Source: Actinomycetospora sp. TBRC 11914
GTDB taxonomy: Bacteria > Actinomycetota > Actinomycetes > Mycobacteriales > Pseudonocardiaceae
NCBI RefSeq assembly: GCF_012933465.1
Contig: NZ_JABBND010000014.1
Coordinates: 120,202 to 184,201 of the forward strand
Reading direction: 5' to 3'
Length of the DNA: 64,000 bases
This document shows positions 1 through 8,012 of this stretch, piece by piece. A model generated the notes under the pieces. The model made no database searches, was not told where the DNA came from, and saw nothing but the letters and a program-made list of their open reading frames with translations. Both the position numbers and the translations under genes were made by a program. Position 1 is the stretch's first letter, and every line of letters begins with the position of its first letter.

Positions 1-2
1 CC

Positions 3-359
3 GGCGGCGACTTCGCCGAGATGATGGTCCGCGCCGACCACACCGCGATCTACACGAAGGGGCACAACGACGCCTCGCGGGCGGTCCAGGCCCGGCTGCG
101 GAGCCTCGACGCGAACGGGCGCACCTGCGGGGCGCCGGCGAGTGCCGCCCCGACGACGCGGCGTCCGGCGGCCGCCGTCGGGACCCCGAAGCCGAAGCCG
201 GCGCCCCGGCCGGCCGTCGCCGCACCCGCACCCGCCGTCGGCGCGAGCTACCCCAACTGCGCCGCGGCGCGCGCGGCGGGGGTCGCCCCGCTGCACCGGG
301 GCGAGCCCGGGTACAGCGCGAAGCTCGACCGCGACGGCGACGGGATCGCCTGCGAGTAG
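3..359 (+). CDS. C-terminal part of a secreted-type protein with Excalibur calcium-binding domain (5' end outside window)
   Basis: The reading frame is open to the window edge, so only the C-terminal 118 residues are seen and the true start lies upstream. The middle is a Pro/Ala/Lys-rich linker. The last 35 residues form an Excalibur domain: NCAAARAAG, then a conserved Gly-Tyr, then the DRDGDGIACE calcium-binding loop with its flanking cysteines. Excalibur domains usually end extracellular proteins, often nucleases, of Gram-positive bacteria; which enzyme precedes it here cannot be seen. The stop is only seven bases from the stop of the convergent DUF4236 gene. Confidence 0.75.
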   Translation, partial: GGDFAEMMVRADHTAIYTKGHNDASRAVQARLRSLDANGRTCGAPASAAPTTRRPAAAVGTPKPKPAPRPAVAAPAPAVGASYPNCAAARAAGVAPLHRGEPGYSAKLDRDGDGIACE

Positions 360-366
360 TCCTGGG

Positions 367-549
367 TCACTCCGAGGTGTAGGAGTAGCCGCCCGGCAGG
401 TCGACGGTCTTCTTCTTCGTGCGGCTGTTCCAGGTGAACGGCCCGAGCTTCACGCTGTAGGACACCGTCTTGCCGGACTCGGAGCGCGAGACGTTGCGCC
501 ACATCGGCAGCGGTCCGAGACGACGATGCTTGCGGTAGTTGAGGCCCAC
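367..549 (-). CDS. Small DUF4236 family protein
   Basis: A 60-residue protein too short for usual ORF cut-offs. It has the RKHRRLGPLPMWRNVSRS segment followed by alternating aromatic and Lys residues (KLGPFTWNSRTKKKTVDLPG), matching the small DUF4236 fold, where a basic N-terminal strand is followed by a Gly-rich beta region. Function is unknown. I chose the GTG at 549 because an AGGGAGCT ribosome-binding site lies a few bases upstream; the longer open frame beyond it has no family similarity and is probably antisense shadow. Confidence 0.6.
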   Translation of the reverse strand: MGLNYRKHRRLGPLPMWRNVSRSESGKTVSYSVKLGPFTWNSRTKKKTVDLPGGYSYTSE

Positions 550-578
550 GGGAGCTCCCTGCCCGTTCTCCCCGGGCC

Positions 579-908
579 TTACGCCTGGCGCGACCCGACG
601 AACCCGTACGCCTCCTCGGCGAGGGCGTGCCAGGCGTCGGGGTCGACGGCCGCGACGGCCACCCACTCCTTCATCGGTCGCCCCCGCCCGGCCCCGAACG
701 GGGCGCCCTCCCCGGCTTCGATCAGGGCGCGCACCCGGGCGGCGGGCAGCTTCACGACGAGGGCCCCGTCGCGGACCATCGCGAAGATCGCCCCGCCGAC
801 CGTGAGGGCGTCGGCCCCGAAGCCCCGCCGGGTCGGGTCGGGAGGGGCCACGCCGGGGCGGTCCCGCAGGGCGGTGACCACGTCGTCGAAGCACGCGTCG
901 GGCTCCAC
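579..908 (-). CDS. TfoX/YjbR-like small protein
   Basis: About 109 residues. A central LTVGGAIFAMVRDGALVVKLPAAR strand-rich block is followed by the GRGRPMKEWVAV segment and a C-terminal helix, the pattern of the TfoX N-terminal/MmcQ-YjbR alpha+beta fold seen in many actinobacterial proteins annotated as TfoX-like or MmcQ/YjbR. Role unknown; there is no sign of a DNA-binding partner. Start GTG 908 was chosen because the domain begins there (EPDACFDDVVTALRD) and a GAGAGG lies about ten bases upstream; the frame extends further to 1085 but that part is low-complexity. Confidence 0.6.
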   Translation of the reverse strand: MEPDACFDDVVTALRDRPGVAPPDPTRRGFGADALTVGGAIFAMVRDGALVVKLPAARVRALIEAGEGAPFGAGRGRPMKEWVAVAAVDPDAWHALAEEAYGFVGSRQA

Positions 909-969
909 GGCGACAGCCTCTCCCCCCGGTCCACTGGCCGAGACCGCCCGATCGTGTGATGGTCGGGGG

Positions 970-1473
970 ATGGACGTACGCGGTCCACACCACGACCCGC
1001 TCGCCGACGGCCCCCTGACCGGTGACGACGGCACCGCCCCGCCGCCCCCCTTCGCCGACCCGACGGCGGGCACCGCCCGCCCCACCGACGTGCGGCTGCC
1101 TCCCGTGACGGACGCCGAGGGCGTGGCGGCGTGGATGCAGGCCGACCGCGAGCGCGGCCTCCAGCTCTGGGAGCCGGAGGTCCGCGACGTGCCGCCGCCG
1201 CGCCCGGTGCCCGCGCAGCGTCGTCACCGCACGCTGCCGCCGGAGACGGTCGAGGACGCGGCGCAGGTGCGCGGCGCCGCCCCGGAGGGGGAGTCGGCGT
1301 GGCGCCGGGAGCGGCGCGAGGAGGCCGAGTTCCGCGCCCAGTTCGGGGAGTGGCGGGCCGACCGGGCGGGAGCGCCGTCGCGGGGTGTCCTCGGCGGGGT
1401 GCGTCTGGGTGCGCCGCTGCTGGTGCTGATCGCGGTCCTCATCGCCGTGGTGGCGCTGGCGCTGCACCTGTGA
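970..1473 (+). CDS. Hypothetical single-pass membrane protein, C-terminal anchor
   Basis: A 167-residue protein with an acidic, Pro-rich, presumably disordered N-terminal two thirds, a charged helical stretch (WRRERREEAEFRAQFGEWRADR) around residues 115-140, and one C-terminal transmembrane helix (LGAPLLVLIAVLIAVVALAL). The topology suggests a tail-anchored cytoplasmic protein. I recognise no family. It starts divergently from the TfoX-like gene and precedes the polymerase delta' gene on the same strand by 111 bases. Confidence 0.5.
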   Translation: MDVRGPHHDPLADGPLTGDDGTAPPPPFADPTAGTARPTDVRLPPVTDAEGVAAWMQADRERGLQLWEPEVRDVPPPRPVPAQRRHRTLPPETVEDAAQVRGAAPEGESAWRRERREEAEFRAQFGEWRADRAGAPSRGVLGGVRLGAPLLVLIAVLIAVVALALHL

Positions 1474-1584
1474 GGGCCGGCGGTGGTGCCGGCGACGGAC
1501 CCTTGCTGACACCTGACGTCAGGATGGACCCGTCCTGACACGGCCCGCCTGACGCTGTCGGTGCCGTGGGGCATCATCGGGGTC

Positions 1585-2793
1585 GTGAGCGTGTGGTCGC
1601 AGGTCGTCGGTCAGCCGGAGGCCGTCGCCGAGCTGCGGGCCGCCGCGGAGCACGCCTCCCGCGTCCGGTTCTCCACGGACGAGCCGGGTGACGACGCCGA
1701 GGGCCGTCACGGGGGCGCGATGACCCACGCCTGGCTCTTCACCGGCCCGCCCGGGTCGGGCCGGTCGGTGGCCGCGCGCGCGTTCGCCGCGGCGCTGCAG
1801 TGCCCACGCGGGGGCTGCGACGCCTGCCAGGTCTGCCACACCGTCCTGGCGGGGACCCACGCCGACGTCCACGAGGTCGTCACCGAGGGGCTCTCGCTGG
1901 GCGTCAAGGAGATGCGCGCGGTCATCGAGCGGGCCGCGCGGATGCCCACCACGGCGCGCTGGCAGGTCGTGCTCATCGAGGACGCCGACCGGATGACCGA
2001 GCAGGCCTCGAACGCCGTGCTCAAGGCGGTGGAAGAGCCCAACGAGCGCACCGTGTTCCTGCTGTGCGCGCCGAGCGAGCACCCCGACGACGTCAGCGTC
2101 ACCATCCGCTCCCGCTGCCGCCCGCTGCGGCTGCGCACCCCGGTCACGTCGGCCATCGCCGACGTGCTGGTGGAGCGCGACGGCATCGACGCCGAGACCG
2201 CCAGCTGGGCGGCCAGCGTCTGCGGCGGGCACATCGGGCGGGCCCGTCGGCTCGCGCGCGACGAGGACGCACGGAACCGTCGGGAGGCCGTGCTCACCGT
2301 CCCGCGCTCGCTGCGCAGCGCCGCCGAGGTCTTCGCGGCGGCCGACGGCCTCGTGGGTGCCGCGGAGGCCGAGGTCGTCGCCCTGACCGGGGAGCGCGAC
2401 GAGGCCGAGCGGGAGGAGCTGGCCGTGTCCATGGGCGCGGGCGGGTCCGGCAAGGGCGTCGCGCAGGCCCAGCGCGCGGCGAAGGCGGCCGAGAAGGACC
2501 TCGTCGCGAAGCAGAAGCAGCGCGCCACGCGCACCCGGCGCGACGCGCTGGACCGCGCGCTGGTCGACCTCGCCGGCTACTACCGCGACGTGCTCGTGCG
2601 CGGGTTCGGCGCCCAGGTCACCGCCACCCACCCGGACCGGGCGCGCGAGGTCGAGTCGGCCGCCCGCGAGGGCTCCCCCGAGGCCGCGCTGCGCCGCCTG
2701 GAGGCCGTCCTGGTGTGCCGCGAGGCCCTGGAGACCAACGTGAAGCCCCAGATCGCGGTCGAGGCGATGGTGACGGCCCTCCGCGAGGGCTGA
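1585..2793 (+). CDS. holB: DNA polymerase III, delta' subunit (clamp-loader)
   Basis: AAA+ clamp-loader protein of 402 residues that, with gamma/tau and delta, loads the beta clamp during replication. Visible features: P-loop GPPGSGRS (residues 54-61) with the usual Lys replaced by Arg, as expected for delta' which does not hydrolyse ATP; a zinc knuckle C73-x4-C78-x2-C81-x2-C84; EDADRM in place of a DEAD box; and the SRC motif in TIRSRCRPL. A charged, Ala/Lys-rich insertion around residues 255-305 is typical of actinobacterial members. Start GTG 1585 was chosen because a CATCAT -10-like box ends seven bases upstream, the leaderless pattern seen at other genes here. Thymidylate kinase, a common neighbour, is absent. 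Confidence 0.9.
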   Translation: MSVWSQVVGQPEAVAELRAAAEHASRVRFSTDEPGDDAEGRHGGAMTHAWLFTGPPGSGRSVAARAFAAALQCPRGGCDACQVCHTVLAGTHADVHEVVTEGLSLGVKEMRAVIERAARMPTTARWQVVLIEDADRMTEQASNAVLKAVEEPNERTVFLLCAPSEHPDDVSVTIRSRCRPLRLRTPVTSAIADVLVERDGIDAETASWAASVCGGHIGRARRLARDEDARNRREAVLTVPRSLRSAAEVFAAADGLVGAAEAEVVALTGERDEAEREELAVSMGAGGSGKGVAQAQRAAKAAEKDLVAKQKQRATRTRRDALDRALVDLAGYYRDVLVRGFGAQVTATHPDRAREVESAAREGSPEAALRRLEAVLVCREALETNVKPQIAVEAMVTALREG

Positions 2794-2859
2794 TGGGCTG
2801 ACCGGGCGGATGGGCGATTCCGCCCCCGGGCGTGGTTCGTGGCGGTTAGCGTGCTCGGC

Positions 2860-3330
2860 GTGAGCACGCCCGTCCCGCCGCCCGGGCTCTACACCCAGCC
2901 CCCGGTGGGCCTCTCGCCCGCCCTCGCCGACCGGCCGGTCGAGGCCGCGGACCCCGCGGTGCTCACCGACGGCCAGGTGGTCCCGCGCCAGGTCGTGCCC
3001 GCTCCCGCCGTCGGTGGAGCCTTCTCGGTCGACCTCGATCGCGCTCCCCAGGTGCTCCAGGACCTCCGGGCCGCTCGCGACGAGTTGCAGGACCTCGGCC
3101 GTGACGCGATGCGACTCGGCAAGGTCGATGCCGGTTCGCACGACCAGGTCAGCCTCGACGCGGCCAGGGCTCTCGAAGCCGTGGCGGTCGGCGGCCACGG
3201 AAGTCTCGTCGAGGCGGTCAATGCAGGCCTGCGCCAACTCGACGGATTGATCGAAGCGATCAAGAGCGAGTTGGCCGCGTACCGGGCGGCCGAGAGCACC
3301 GGGGCTGCGCGCTTCGATGAGCGCGCGTAG
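2860..3330 (+). CDS. WXG100/ESX-like helical protein, first gene of a pair with DUF3558 lipoprotein
   Basis: About 156 residues: a Pro-rich N-terminal half followed by two long amphipathic helices (RAPQVLQDLRAARDELQ; VEAVNAGLRQLDGLIEAIK), resembling the helical-hairpin proteins of ESX-type or PE-like families in Pseudonocardiales. There is no clear WXG motif, so the assignment is loose. It overlaps the following DUF3558 lipoprotein gene by 14 bases, a pairing that recurs in related genomes as I recall. Start GTG 2860 has TAGCGT ending seven bases upstream, suggesting a leaderless message. Confidence 0.5.
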   Translation: MSTPVPPPGLYTQPPVGLSPALADRPVEAADPAVLTDGQVVPRQVVPAPAVGGAFSVDLDRAPQVLQDLRAARDELQDLGRDAMRLGKVDAGSHDQVSLDAARALEAVAVGGHGSLVEAVNAGLRQLDGLIEAIKSELAAYRAAESTGAARFDERA

Positions 3331-3868
3331 GGCGATCCTGGCCGCTCTGCTGGCCGGCCTCTGCGCAGGTTGCGCCACAAACCCGGGCTCACCGGCGCCG
3401 TCACCATCTCCCCGCTTCGGGGCTCCCGTGGTGACGGCCCCTCGGGACGTCTCTGCGGTCGCCGAGAGTCCGTGTGCGTCCCTGCTCGAACCGTCCGAGC
3501 TCCACCAACTCGGGTTCAGCGGTCCCGGACGTCAGCGGACGTCGATCGATGTCCAGGAGTGCTCCTGGAGCAACGCGGACGATGAGGACTTGGCCATGGC
3601 GGTCGATGCCGACCGCGACTTGCTGGCCGATACGTACCGCACCCGGTTGAGCAGGATCTTCGTCCCCGTCACGGTTGCGGGGTATCCCGCAGTCCGCCAG
3701 CGGATGTCGGATGACGACAACACCTGCACCGTGACCACCGGTCTGGGGCCTCGGCAGGCCCTGGAAACTGAGTGGTCGGGGCTGATGACGCGGCAGACGT
3801 CGGACCCGTGCACGCATGCCGAGGAGGCGATCGCTCTCGTCATCAGGAAGCTCCCGCCCCAGAAGTGA
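3317..3868 (+). CDS. DUF3558 family lipoprotein
   Basis: A 183-residue predicted lipoprotein: basic start (MSARR), short hydrophobic segment, and cysteines at 16 and 19 (AGLCAGC) suitable for lipidation, then a Ser/Pro linker. The mature part has paired cysteines (PCAS, ECSW, TCTV, PCTH) and the DUF3558 layout in which an ECSW-like turn follows the first strand. Members are surface lipoproteins of mycobacteria and relatives with unknown role. The ATG lies inside the end of the preceding ESX-like gene, so the two are translationally coupled. Confidence 0.75.
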   Translation: MSARRAILAALLAGLCAGCATNPGSPAPSPSPRFGAPVVTAPRDVSAVAESPCASLLEPSELHQLGFSGPGRQRTSIDVQECSWSNADDEDLAMAVDADRDLLADTYRTRLSRIFVPVTVAGYPAVRQRMSDDDNTCTVTTGLGPRQALETEWSGLMTRQTSDPCTHAEEAIALVIRKLPPQK

Positions 3869-3929
3869 GCGTGTCCGACGGGCACGGTCCGGAAGACCCT
3901 TCGCCGCGGGGGCAGCGAAGTGCTCCCAG

Positions 3930-4164
3930 GCGACCGAGTCGCCGCGACTCGGTCGCGCGAGAACGCTTCCGCCTGCCGGGCCGCGAGCGATGTTCCCGGT
4001 TCGTGCGCCGTCCCGACGGCGATCTGCTCCCGAGCGACCGAGTCGCCGCGACTCGGTCGCGCCAGAACACTTCCGCCTCCCGGGCCGCGAGTGCTGTGCC
4101 CGGTTCGTGCGCCGTCCCGACGGCGACCTGCTCCCGCGCGACCGAGTCACGGCGACTCGGTCCC
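3930..4164. repeat. Three 104-bp tandem units, each starting with a 27-bp palindrome
   Basis: The 314-base gap between the convergent DUF3558 and YbaK genes is filled by tandem units. Palindromes at 3930-3956, 4034-4060 and 4138-4164 are spaced exactly 104 bases; the first two read GCGACCGAGTCG-ccg-CGACTCGGTCGC (12-bp arms), the third has decayed. Between them lies a conserved spacer with CGGTTCGTGCGCCGTCCCGACGG. Being between two gene ends, the hairpins could terminate both transcripts. No coding potential is convincing here. Confidence 0.85.
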
Positions 4165-4182
4165 GTGAGGACACTCCCGTCC

Positions 4183-4662
4183 TCAGACCTCCGCGACGTC
4201 CACCACCGCCGCGCCGGTCGCCGCGAGCAGCTCCTCCGGCGTCGCGTCGAAGACCGTCCGGGGCGACCCGGCCGCCGCCCACACGAGCGACCACCCGAGC
4301 ACGCCCCGCTCCACGTACGTCCGCACCGGCGCGACCAGACCCACCGGCGCGACCCCACCGATCGCGAACCCTGTCCGCTCCCGCACGAAGGCGCCCGATC
4401 CCTGCTCCACCGGGGCGCCCACCACCTCCGCCAGCCGCCCGACGTCGACCCGCGACGAGCCGGAGGCGAGCACCAGCACCGCCTCGTCGGTCGTCGGGAC
4501 CCGGAACACCAGCGACTTCACGATCTGCCCGACCTCGCACCCGAGCGCCGCGCCGGCCTCCGCCGCCGTCCGCGTCGAGTCGGGGAGCTCGCGCACGCGC
4601 CCGCCCAGACCGAGCTCGTCGAGGGCAGCCGCCACCCGGTCGACGCTGCGCACCTTCGCCAC
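4183..4662 (-). CDS. YbaK/EbsC family aminoacyl-tRNA deacylase
   Basis: A 159-residue YbaK/ProX-like domain. Such proteins hydrolyse misacylated tRNAs, classically Cys-tRNA(Pro). Diagnostic blocks are visible: GQIVKSLVFRV with the conserved Lys, the LVLASGSSRVD strand, and the FAIGGVAPVGL loop lining the substrate pocket. Length is typical for free-standing members. Start is GTG 4662, six bases after the stop of the nitrilase-family gene, so the two form an operon read leftward. Confidence 0.88.
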   Translation of the reverse strand: MAKVRSVDRVAAALDELGLGGRVRELPDSTRTAAEAGAALGCEVGQIVKSLVFRVPTTDEAVLVLASGSSRVDVGRLAEVVGAPVEQGSGAFVRERTGFAIGGVAPVGLVAPVRTYVERGVLGWSLVWAAAGSPRTVFDATPEELLAATGAAVVDVAEV

Positions 4663-4668
4663 GCGCGG

Positions 4669-5460
4669 TCAGCCCATCCGGCGGTTGGCGAGGACCGGCA
4701 GCACCGACCGGGCCTTCTCGACGGAGGCCGTGTCGATGTCCACCACCAGCAGCCCGGGGTCGGCCTCCAGCGACTCCTCCACCACGCCGAACGGCGAGGC
4801 CACTAGCGAGTGCCCGACACCCCGCGGCGCCTTCCCGGGGTCGATGCCGTGGGCCAGCGGGTCGGCCTGGTCGCAGGCCAGCACGTACGTCGTCGAGTCG
4901 ATCGCCCGGGCCCGCACGAGCAGCTCCCACTGCTCGACCTTCCCGGGTCCCGCGCCCCACGAGGCCGGGAGCAGCACCGTCGCGGCCCCGCGGTCGGCCA
5001 GGGCGCGGAAGAGCTCCGGGAAGCGGATGTCGTAGCAGATCGCGAGGCCGAGGGTCTCGCCGTCGACCTCGACGACCACGGGCTCGGCCCCCGGCGCCAC
5101 GGTGTCGGACTCGGCGAACCCGAACGCGTCGTAGAGGTGGATCTTGTCGTAGGAGGTGTCGACCCCGCGGCCCGTCGCGAGCAGCGTGTTCGTCACGCGG
5201 CCGTCGTCGGTCGGCGTGAACATCCCGACGACGACGAGCACCCCGTTCCGCTCCGCGATCGCGCGGACCTCGGTCGCCCACGGCCCGTCCAGCGGCTCGG
5301 CCACCGGCTTCAGCGACACGCCGAACCGGCACATCGTCGCCTCGGGGAACACGACGACCGAGGCGCCCTGCTGCGCCGCCAGCGCCGTGTGGTCGGCGAC
5401 CAGCTCGAGATTGGCCGCCGGGTCGTCGGAGGCCAGGATCTGGGCGAGGGCAACGCGCAT
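4669..5460 (-). CDS. Carbon-nitrogen hydrolase (nitrilase superfamily)
   Basis: A 263-residue cytoplasmic hydrolase with the full nitrilase-superfamily triad: E40 (VVFPEAT), K106 (YDKIHLYD) and C142 (LAICYDIRFPE). The short spacing and FPEL context place it near the Nit1/Nit2, omega-amidase or deaminated-glutathione amidase group rather than true nitrilases; the substrate cannot be read from sequence. ATG 5460 is probably the first transcribed base region: TATACA (5468-5473, reverse strand) ends seven bases upstream, so the message looks leaderless. It is followed by ybaK and faces an N-acetyltransferase gene. Confidence 0.88.
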   Translation of the reverse strand: MRVALAQILASDDPAANLELVADHTALAAQQGASVVVFPEATMCRFGVSLKPVAEPLDGPWATEVRAIAERNGVLVVVGMFTPTDDGRVTNTLLATGRGVDTSYDKIHLYDAFGFAESDTVAPGAEPVVVEVDGETLGLAICYDIRFPELFRALADRGAATVLLPASWGAGPGKVEQWELLVRARAIDSTTYVLACDQADPLAHGIDPGKAPRGVGHSLVASPFGVVEESLEADPGLLVVDIDTASVEKARSVLPVLANRRMG

Positions 5461-5467
5461 GAGTCCG

Positions 5468-5475
5468 TGTATACC
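5468..5475. promoter_or_regulatory. Shared back-to-back -10 element for two divergent leaderless genes
   Basis: The palindrome GTATAC (5469-5474) reads TATACC toward the right, six bases before GTG 5482, and TATACA toward the left, seven bases before ATG 5460. Both spacings fit transcription starting at the start codon. The whole intergenic control region is therefore about 22 bases with both -10 boxes superimposed. Confidence 0.5.
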
Positions 5476-5481
5476 GGTCCG

Positions 5482-6237
5482 GTGGACGTCGCCGAGTACC
5501 TGGCGCGCATCGGAGCGAGCGCCGAGGACGACCTCGCGACCCTCACCGACCGGCACTACCACGCGGTGCCCTTCGAGAACCTCTCGATCCACCTCGGGGA
5601 ACCCATCGACACCCACCCCGACGCGCTGTTCGACAAGATCGTGCGACGACACCGGGGTGGCTTCTGCTACGAGCTCAACGGCCTGTTCGCCGCCCTGCTG
5701 GCCGAGCTCGGGTACGACGTCGCGTTCCTCGGCGCCCGGGTGCACGCCGGCGAGACCGACACGGCGCCGCTCGCGCACCAGGCCCTGCGGGTGACCGGCG
5801 ACGACCGGGTCGCGCGGCTGGTCGACGTCGGGTTCGGCGGGTTCTGCGTGCCGGCGCTGGAGCTGGCGGCCCCGTCGACTCAGGTGGACCCGCAGCCGGG
5901 CGGCGACGTCGAGGTCGTGGGCCCCGACGGCGGGTCCGGCTACCGGCTCGACGGCCGCGAGTACGCGCGCCGCGACTTCGGGCCGACGTGCTGGTGGACC
6001 GCCAACCACCCCGACTCCGTGTTCACCCACGGCCCGACGTGCACCCTGCCGCGCTCACCCGCGGGCCGCGTGACGCTCGCCGGGCACCAGCTCATCCGGA
6101 CCGCGGCCGACGGGACCCGCACCGAGGACGAGCTCTCCGACGACGAGGCACTCGCCGCCTACCGCGACCTCTTCGGCATCGTCCTCGACCGGCTCCCGGT
6201 GCCGCTGCACCCGGGCGGCGCCTCACCGTCGGCGTGA
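5482..6237 (+). CDS. nat: Arylamine N-acetyltransferase
   Basis: A 251-residue NAT family enzyme that transfers acetyl from acetyl-CoA to arylamines or hydrazines by a ping-pong mechanism. The catalytic triad is visible: C62 in HRGGFCYELN, H99 in HQALRV and D115 in LVDVGFGG. The N-terminal helical domain (EYLARIGA, HAVPFENLSI) is normal. An upstream GTG at 5467 is in frame, but GTG 5482 sits six bases after TATACC and starts where family homology begins, so I prefer it. The 3' end overlaps the stop of the convergent sigma factor by 15 bases. Confidence 0.88.
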   Translation: MDVAEYLARIGASAEDDLATLTDRHYHAVPFENLSIHLGEPIDTHPDALFDKIVRRHRGGFCYELNGLFAALLAELGYDVAFLGARVHAGETDTAPLAHQALRVTGDDRVARLVDVGFGGFCVPALELAAPSTQVDPQPGGDVEVVGPDGGSGYRLDGREYARRDFGPTCWWTANHPDSVFTHGPTCTLPRSPAGRVTLAGHQLIRTAADGTRTEDELSDDEALAAYRDLFGIVLDRLPVPLHPGGASPSA

Positions 6238-7194
6238 CCCCTGCGGGGCGGCATCCGCGAACAGCGGGACCAACGCCGGGTCGTTGAACGCCGTGATCCG
6301 CCCGACGCGCCCACCGGCCACCGTCAGGACCTGCACGCCGTACGGCACGACCGCGCCGTCGTCGTCGGCCCGGTGGACCACGAGGGCGACCTGGCCGTTG
6401 GCCCGGGTCTCCGTCATCCGCCAGGTCCCCGCCCGGCGCAGCACCCGGCCGGCCAGGAAGCCCACCACCGCGTCGCGCCCGGTGAACCACGTGGGCGTGG
6501 GCGGCATCTCGAGCTCGACGTCGGCCCGCAGGACCGCGACCAGCGCCTCCGGGTCGGCGCGGGCGAACGCGTCGACGTAGCGGTCGAGGAGGTCCCGGCG
6601 GGCCTCGTCGTCGGGCTCGTCGAGGGTCTCGGGGTCGAGGGCGGCCCCGGCGAGGCGGGCGCGGGCCCGGCGCAGGGCGCTGTCGACGGCGTCGACGGTC
6701 GCGCCGAGGACCTCCGCGGTCTCGGCGGTGGAGAACCCGAGCACGTCGCGCAGCGCGAGCACCGCCCGCTGGCGTGCCGGGAGCACCTGCAGGGCGGCGA
6801 CGAAGGCGAGACGGACCCCGGCCCGGCCGGCGACGATCGTGGCCGGGTCCCCGCCGAGCAGGGCGTCCGGCACCGGCTGGAGCCACGGCACCGTCGGGTC
6901 GCCCGCCGCGACGGCGACCCGGTGGTCGTCCTGCGGCGCGGCGAGCCCCGAGGGCAGCGGGCGCCGTCCGCGGGTCCCGACGGCGCTCAGGCTCGCCCGG
7001 GTCGCGATGCTGTAGAGCCAGCGGCGCAGCGAGGAGCGCTCCTCGAAGCGGTCGATGCCGCGCCAGGCCCGCAGGTAGGTCTCCTGCACCACGTCCTGCG
7101 CGTCGTGGACCGACCCGAGGATCCGGTAGCAGTGCGCGAGCAGCTCGGGCCGGAACGGCTCGGCCCGGGCGCTGAACTCGGTCGCGGTGGTCAC
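6223..7194 (-). CDS. ECF RNA polymerase sigma factor with C-terminal SnoaL-like domain
   Basis: A 323-residue extracytoplasmic-function sigma factor. Region 2 is near the start (ELLAHCYRILGSVHDAQDVVQETYLRAWRG ... LRRWLYSIATRASL) and region 4 around residues 130-185 (LPARQRAVLALRDVLGFSTAETAEVLG). About 125 extra residues follow, forming a SnoaL/NTF2-like domain (LLDRYVDAFARADPEALV, DAVVGFLAGRV) as in the ECF41/SigJ-like groups, where the tail modulates activity instead of a separate anti-sigma factor. GTG 7194 overlaps the SDR stop by four bases, so the two are co-translated; such sigma factors often sit with a redox enzyme. Confidence 0.85.
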   Translation of the reverse strand: MTTATEFSARAEPFRPELLAHCYRILGSVHDAQDVVQETYLRAWRGIDRFEERSSLRRWLYSIATRASLSAVGTRGRRPLPSGLAAPQDDHRVAVAAGDPTVPWLQPVPDALLGGDPATIVAGRAGVRLAFVAALQVLPARQRAVLALRDVLGFSTAETAEVLGATVDAVDSALRRARARLAGAALDPETLDEPDDEARRDLLDRYVDAFARADPEALVAVLRADVELEMPPTPTWFTGRDAVVGFLAGRVLRRAGTWRMTETRANGQVALVVHRADDDGAVVPYGVQVLTVAGGRVGRITAFNDPALVPLFADAAPQGSRRR

Positions 7195-7925
7195 GGCGCC
7201 TCGAGGGGCTGCGGTCCGGCCGCGGTGAGCAGGTACTCGGCGCCCGGGGCCGCGTCGTCGAGGGCGATCCCGACGACGGCCTTGCCCACCTGCTCGGGGG
7301 TGAGGCCGGGAGCGCCGGAGGTGACGCCACCGGCACGGGCGGCGTAGGCGGCCGCCGCGGCCGCACCGAGGTCGGTGGCCGCGGTGAGCTGCGGGAGCAG
7401 CGTCGTGAACCCGATCCCGAGCCCCGCCCGGTCGGACTCCTCGGCGGCGTAGCGGGCGACGAACCGGACGGCGGCCTTCGCCCCGGCGTAGCCCCCGGAC
7501 AGCGGCGAGCCCCGCAGCGCGGCCCCGCTCGACACGGCGACCACGTGGCTGCCGGGCGGCAACGGCGCCGTCAGGGCGACCTTGGCCCAGGTGAACGCCT
7601 GCCGGGCGTCGACCTCCCACGGAGCGCTGAAGGACTCCCAGGTGTGCTCGTGGACGGGCGCCATCGTCGGGGCGGCTCCGGCGTTGAGGACGAGGAGCCG
7701 CGGGTCGTGCTCGGCCAGCACCCACCGGGCGAGCTCCTCGTCGACAGCGTCGCCGACGACCGGGACAAAGCCCTCCCCGAGCTCCTCCTGCTGCGTGCGC
7801 AGGCGCCCCGCGTCACGGGCGAGGCCGACGACGGGCATCCCCGCGGCGACGAGGGCGGTGGCGATGGCTCGCCCGAAGCCGCGGCTGGCTCCGGTGACGA
7901 CGGCGGGTCGGGTGGGCTCGGGCAT
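7191..7925 (-). CDS. SDR family oxidoreductase
   Basis: A classical short-chain dehydrogenase of 244 residues. The cofactor loop TGASRGFG lies near residue 11, NAG near residue 81, and the catalytic Ser and Tyr-x3-Lys follow in AVSSGAALRG and GGYAGAK. The C-terminal region has a flexible Ala-rich substrate loop. The substrate is unknown. It is the first gene of a two-gene unit with the ECF sigma factor downstream, which suggests that the SDR is a target or partner of that sigma factor. Confidence 0.85.
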   Translation of the reverse strand: MPEPTRPAVVTGASRGFGRAIATALVAAGMPVVGLARDAGRLRTQQEELGEGFVPVVGDAVDEELARWVLAEHDPRLLVLNAGAAPTMAPVHEHTWESFSAPWEVDARQAFTWAKVALTAPLPPGSHVVAVSSGAALRGSPLSGGYAGAKAAVRFVARYAAEESDRAGLGIGFTTLLPQLTAATDLGAAAAAAYAARAGGVTSGAPGLTPEQVGKAVVGIALDDAAPGAEYLLTAAGPQPLEAP

Positions 7926-8012
7926 GAGGGCCTCCGTGCTGGGCGGATGGTGCCTCGTCGAGACCGCCCGGCGGGGAGGGAACCGTCACGCCGCGACTGT
8001 GACCTGCCTCAC

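Noticed and set aside
1519..3378. Long 619-codon reverse-strand frame opposite holB
   Set aside because: Arg/Gly/His/Ala composition typical of a GC-rich antisense shadow; the forward strand holds a clear clamp-loader protein.
3930..4164. CRISPR array
   Set aside because: Only three units, spacers are near-identical to each other and the repeats are long palindromes; no cas genes.
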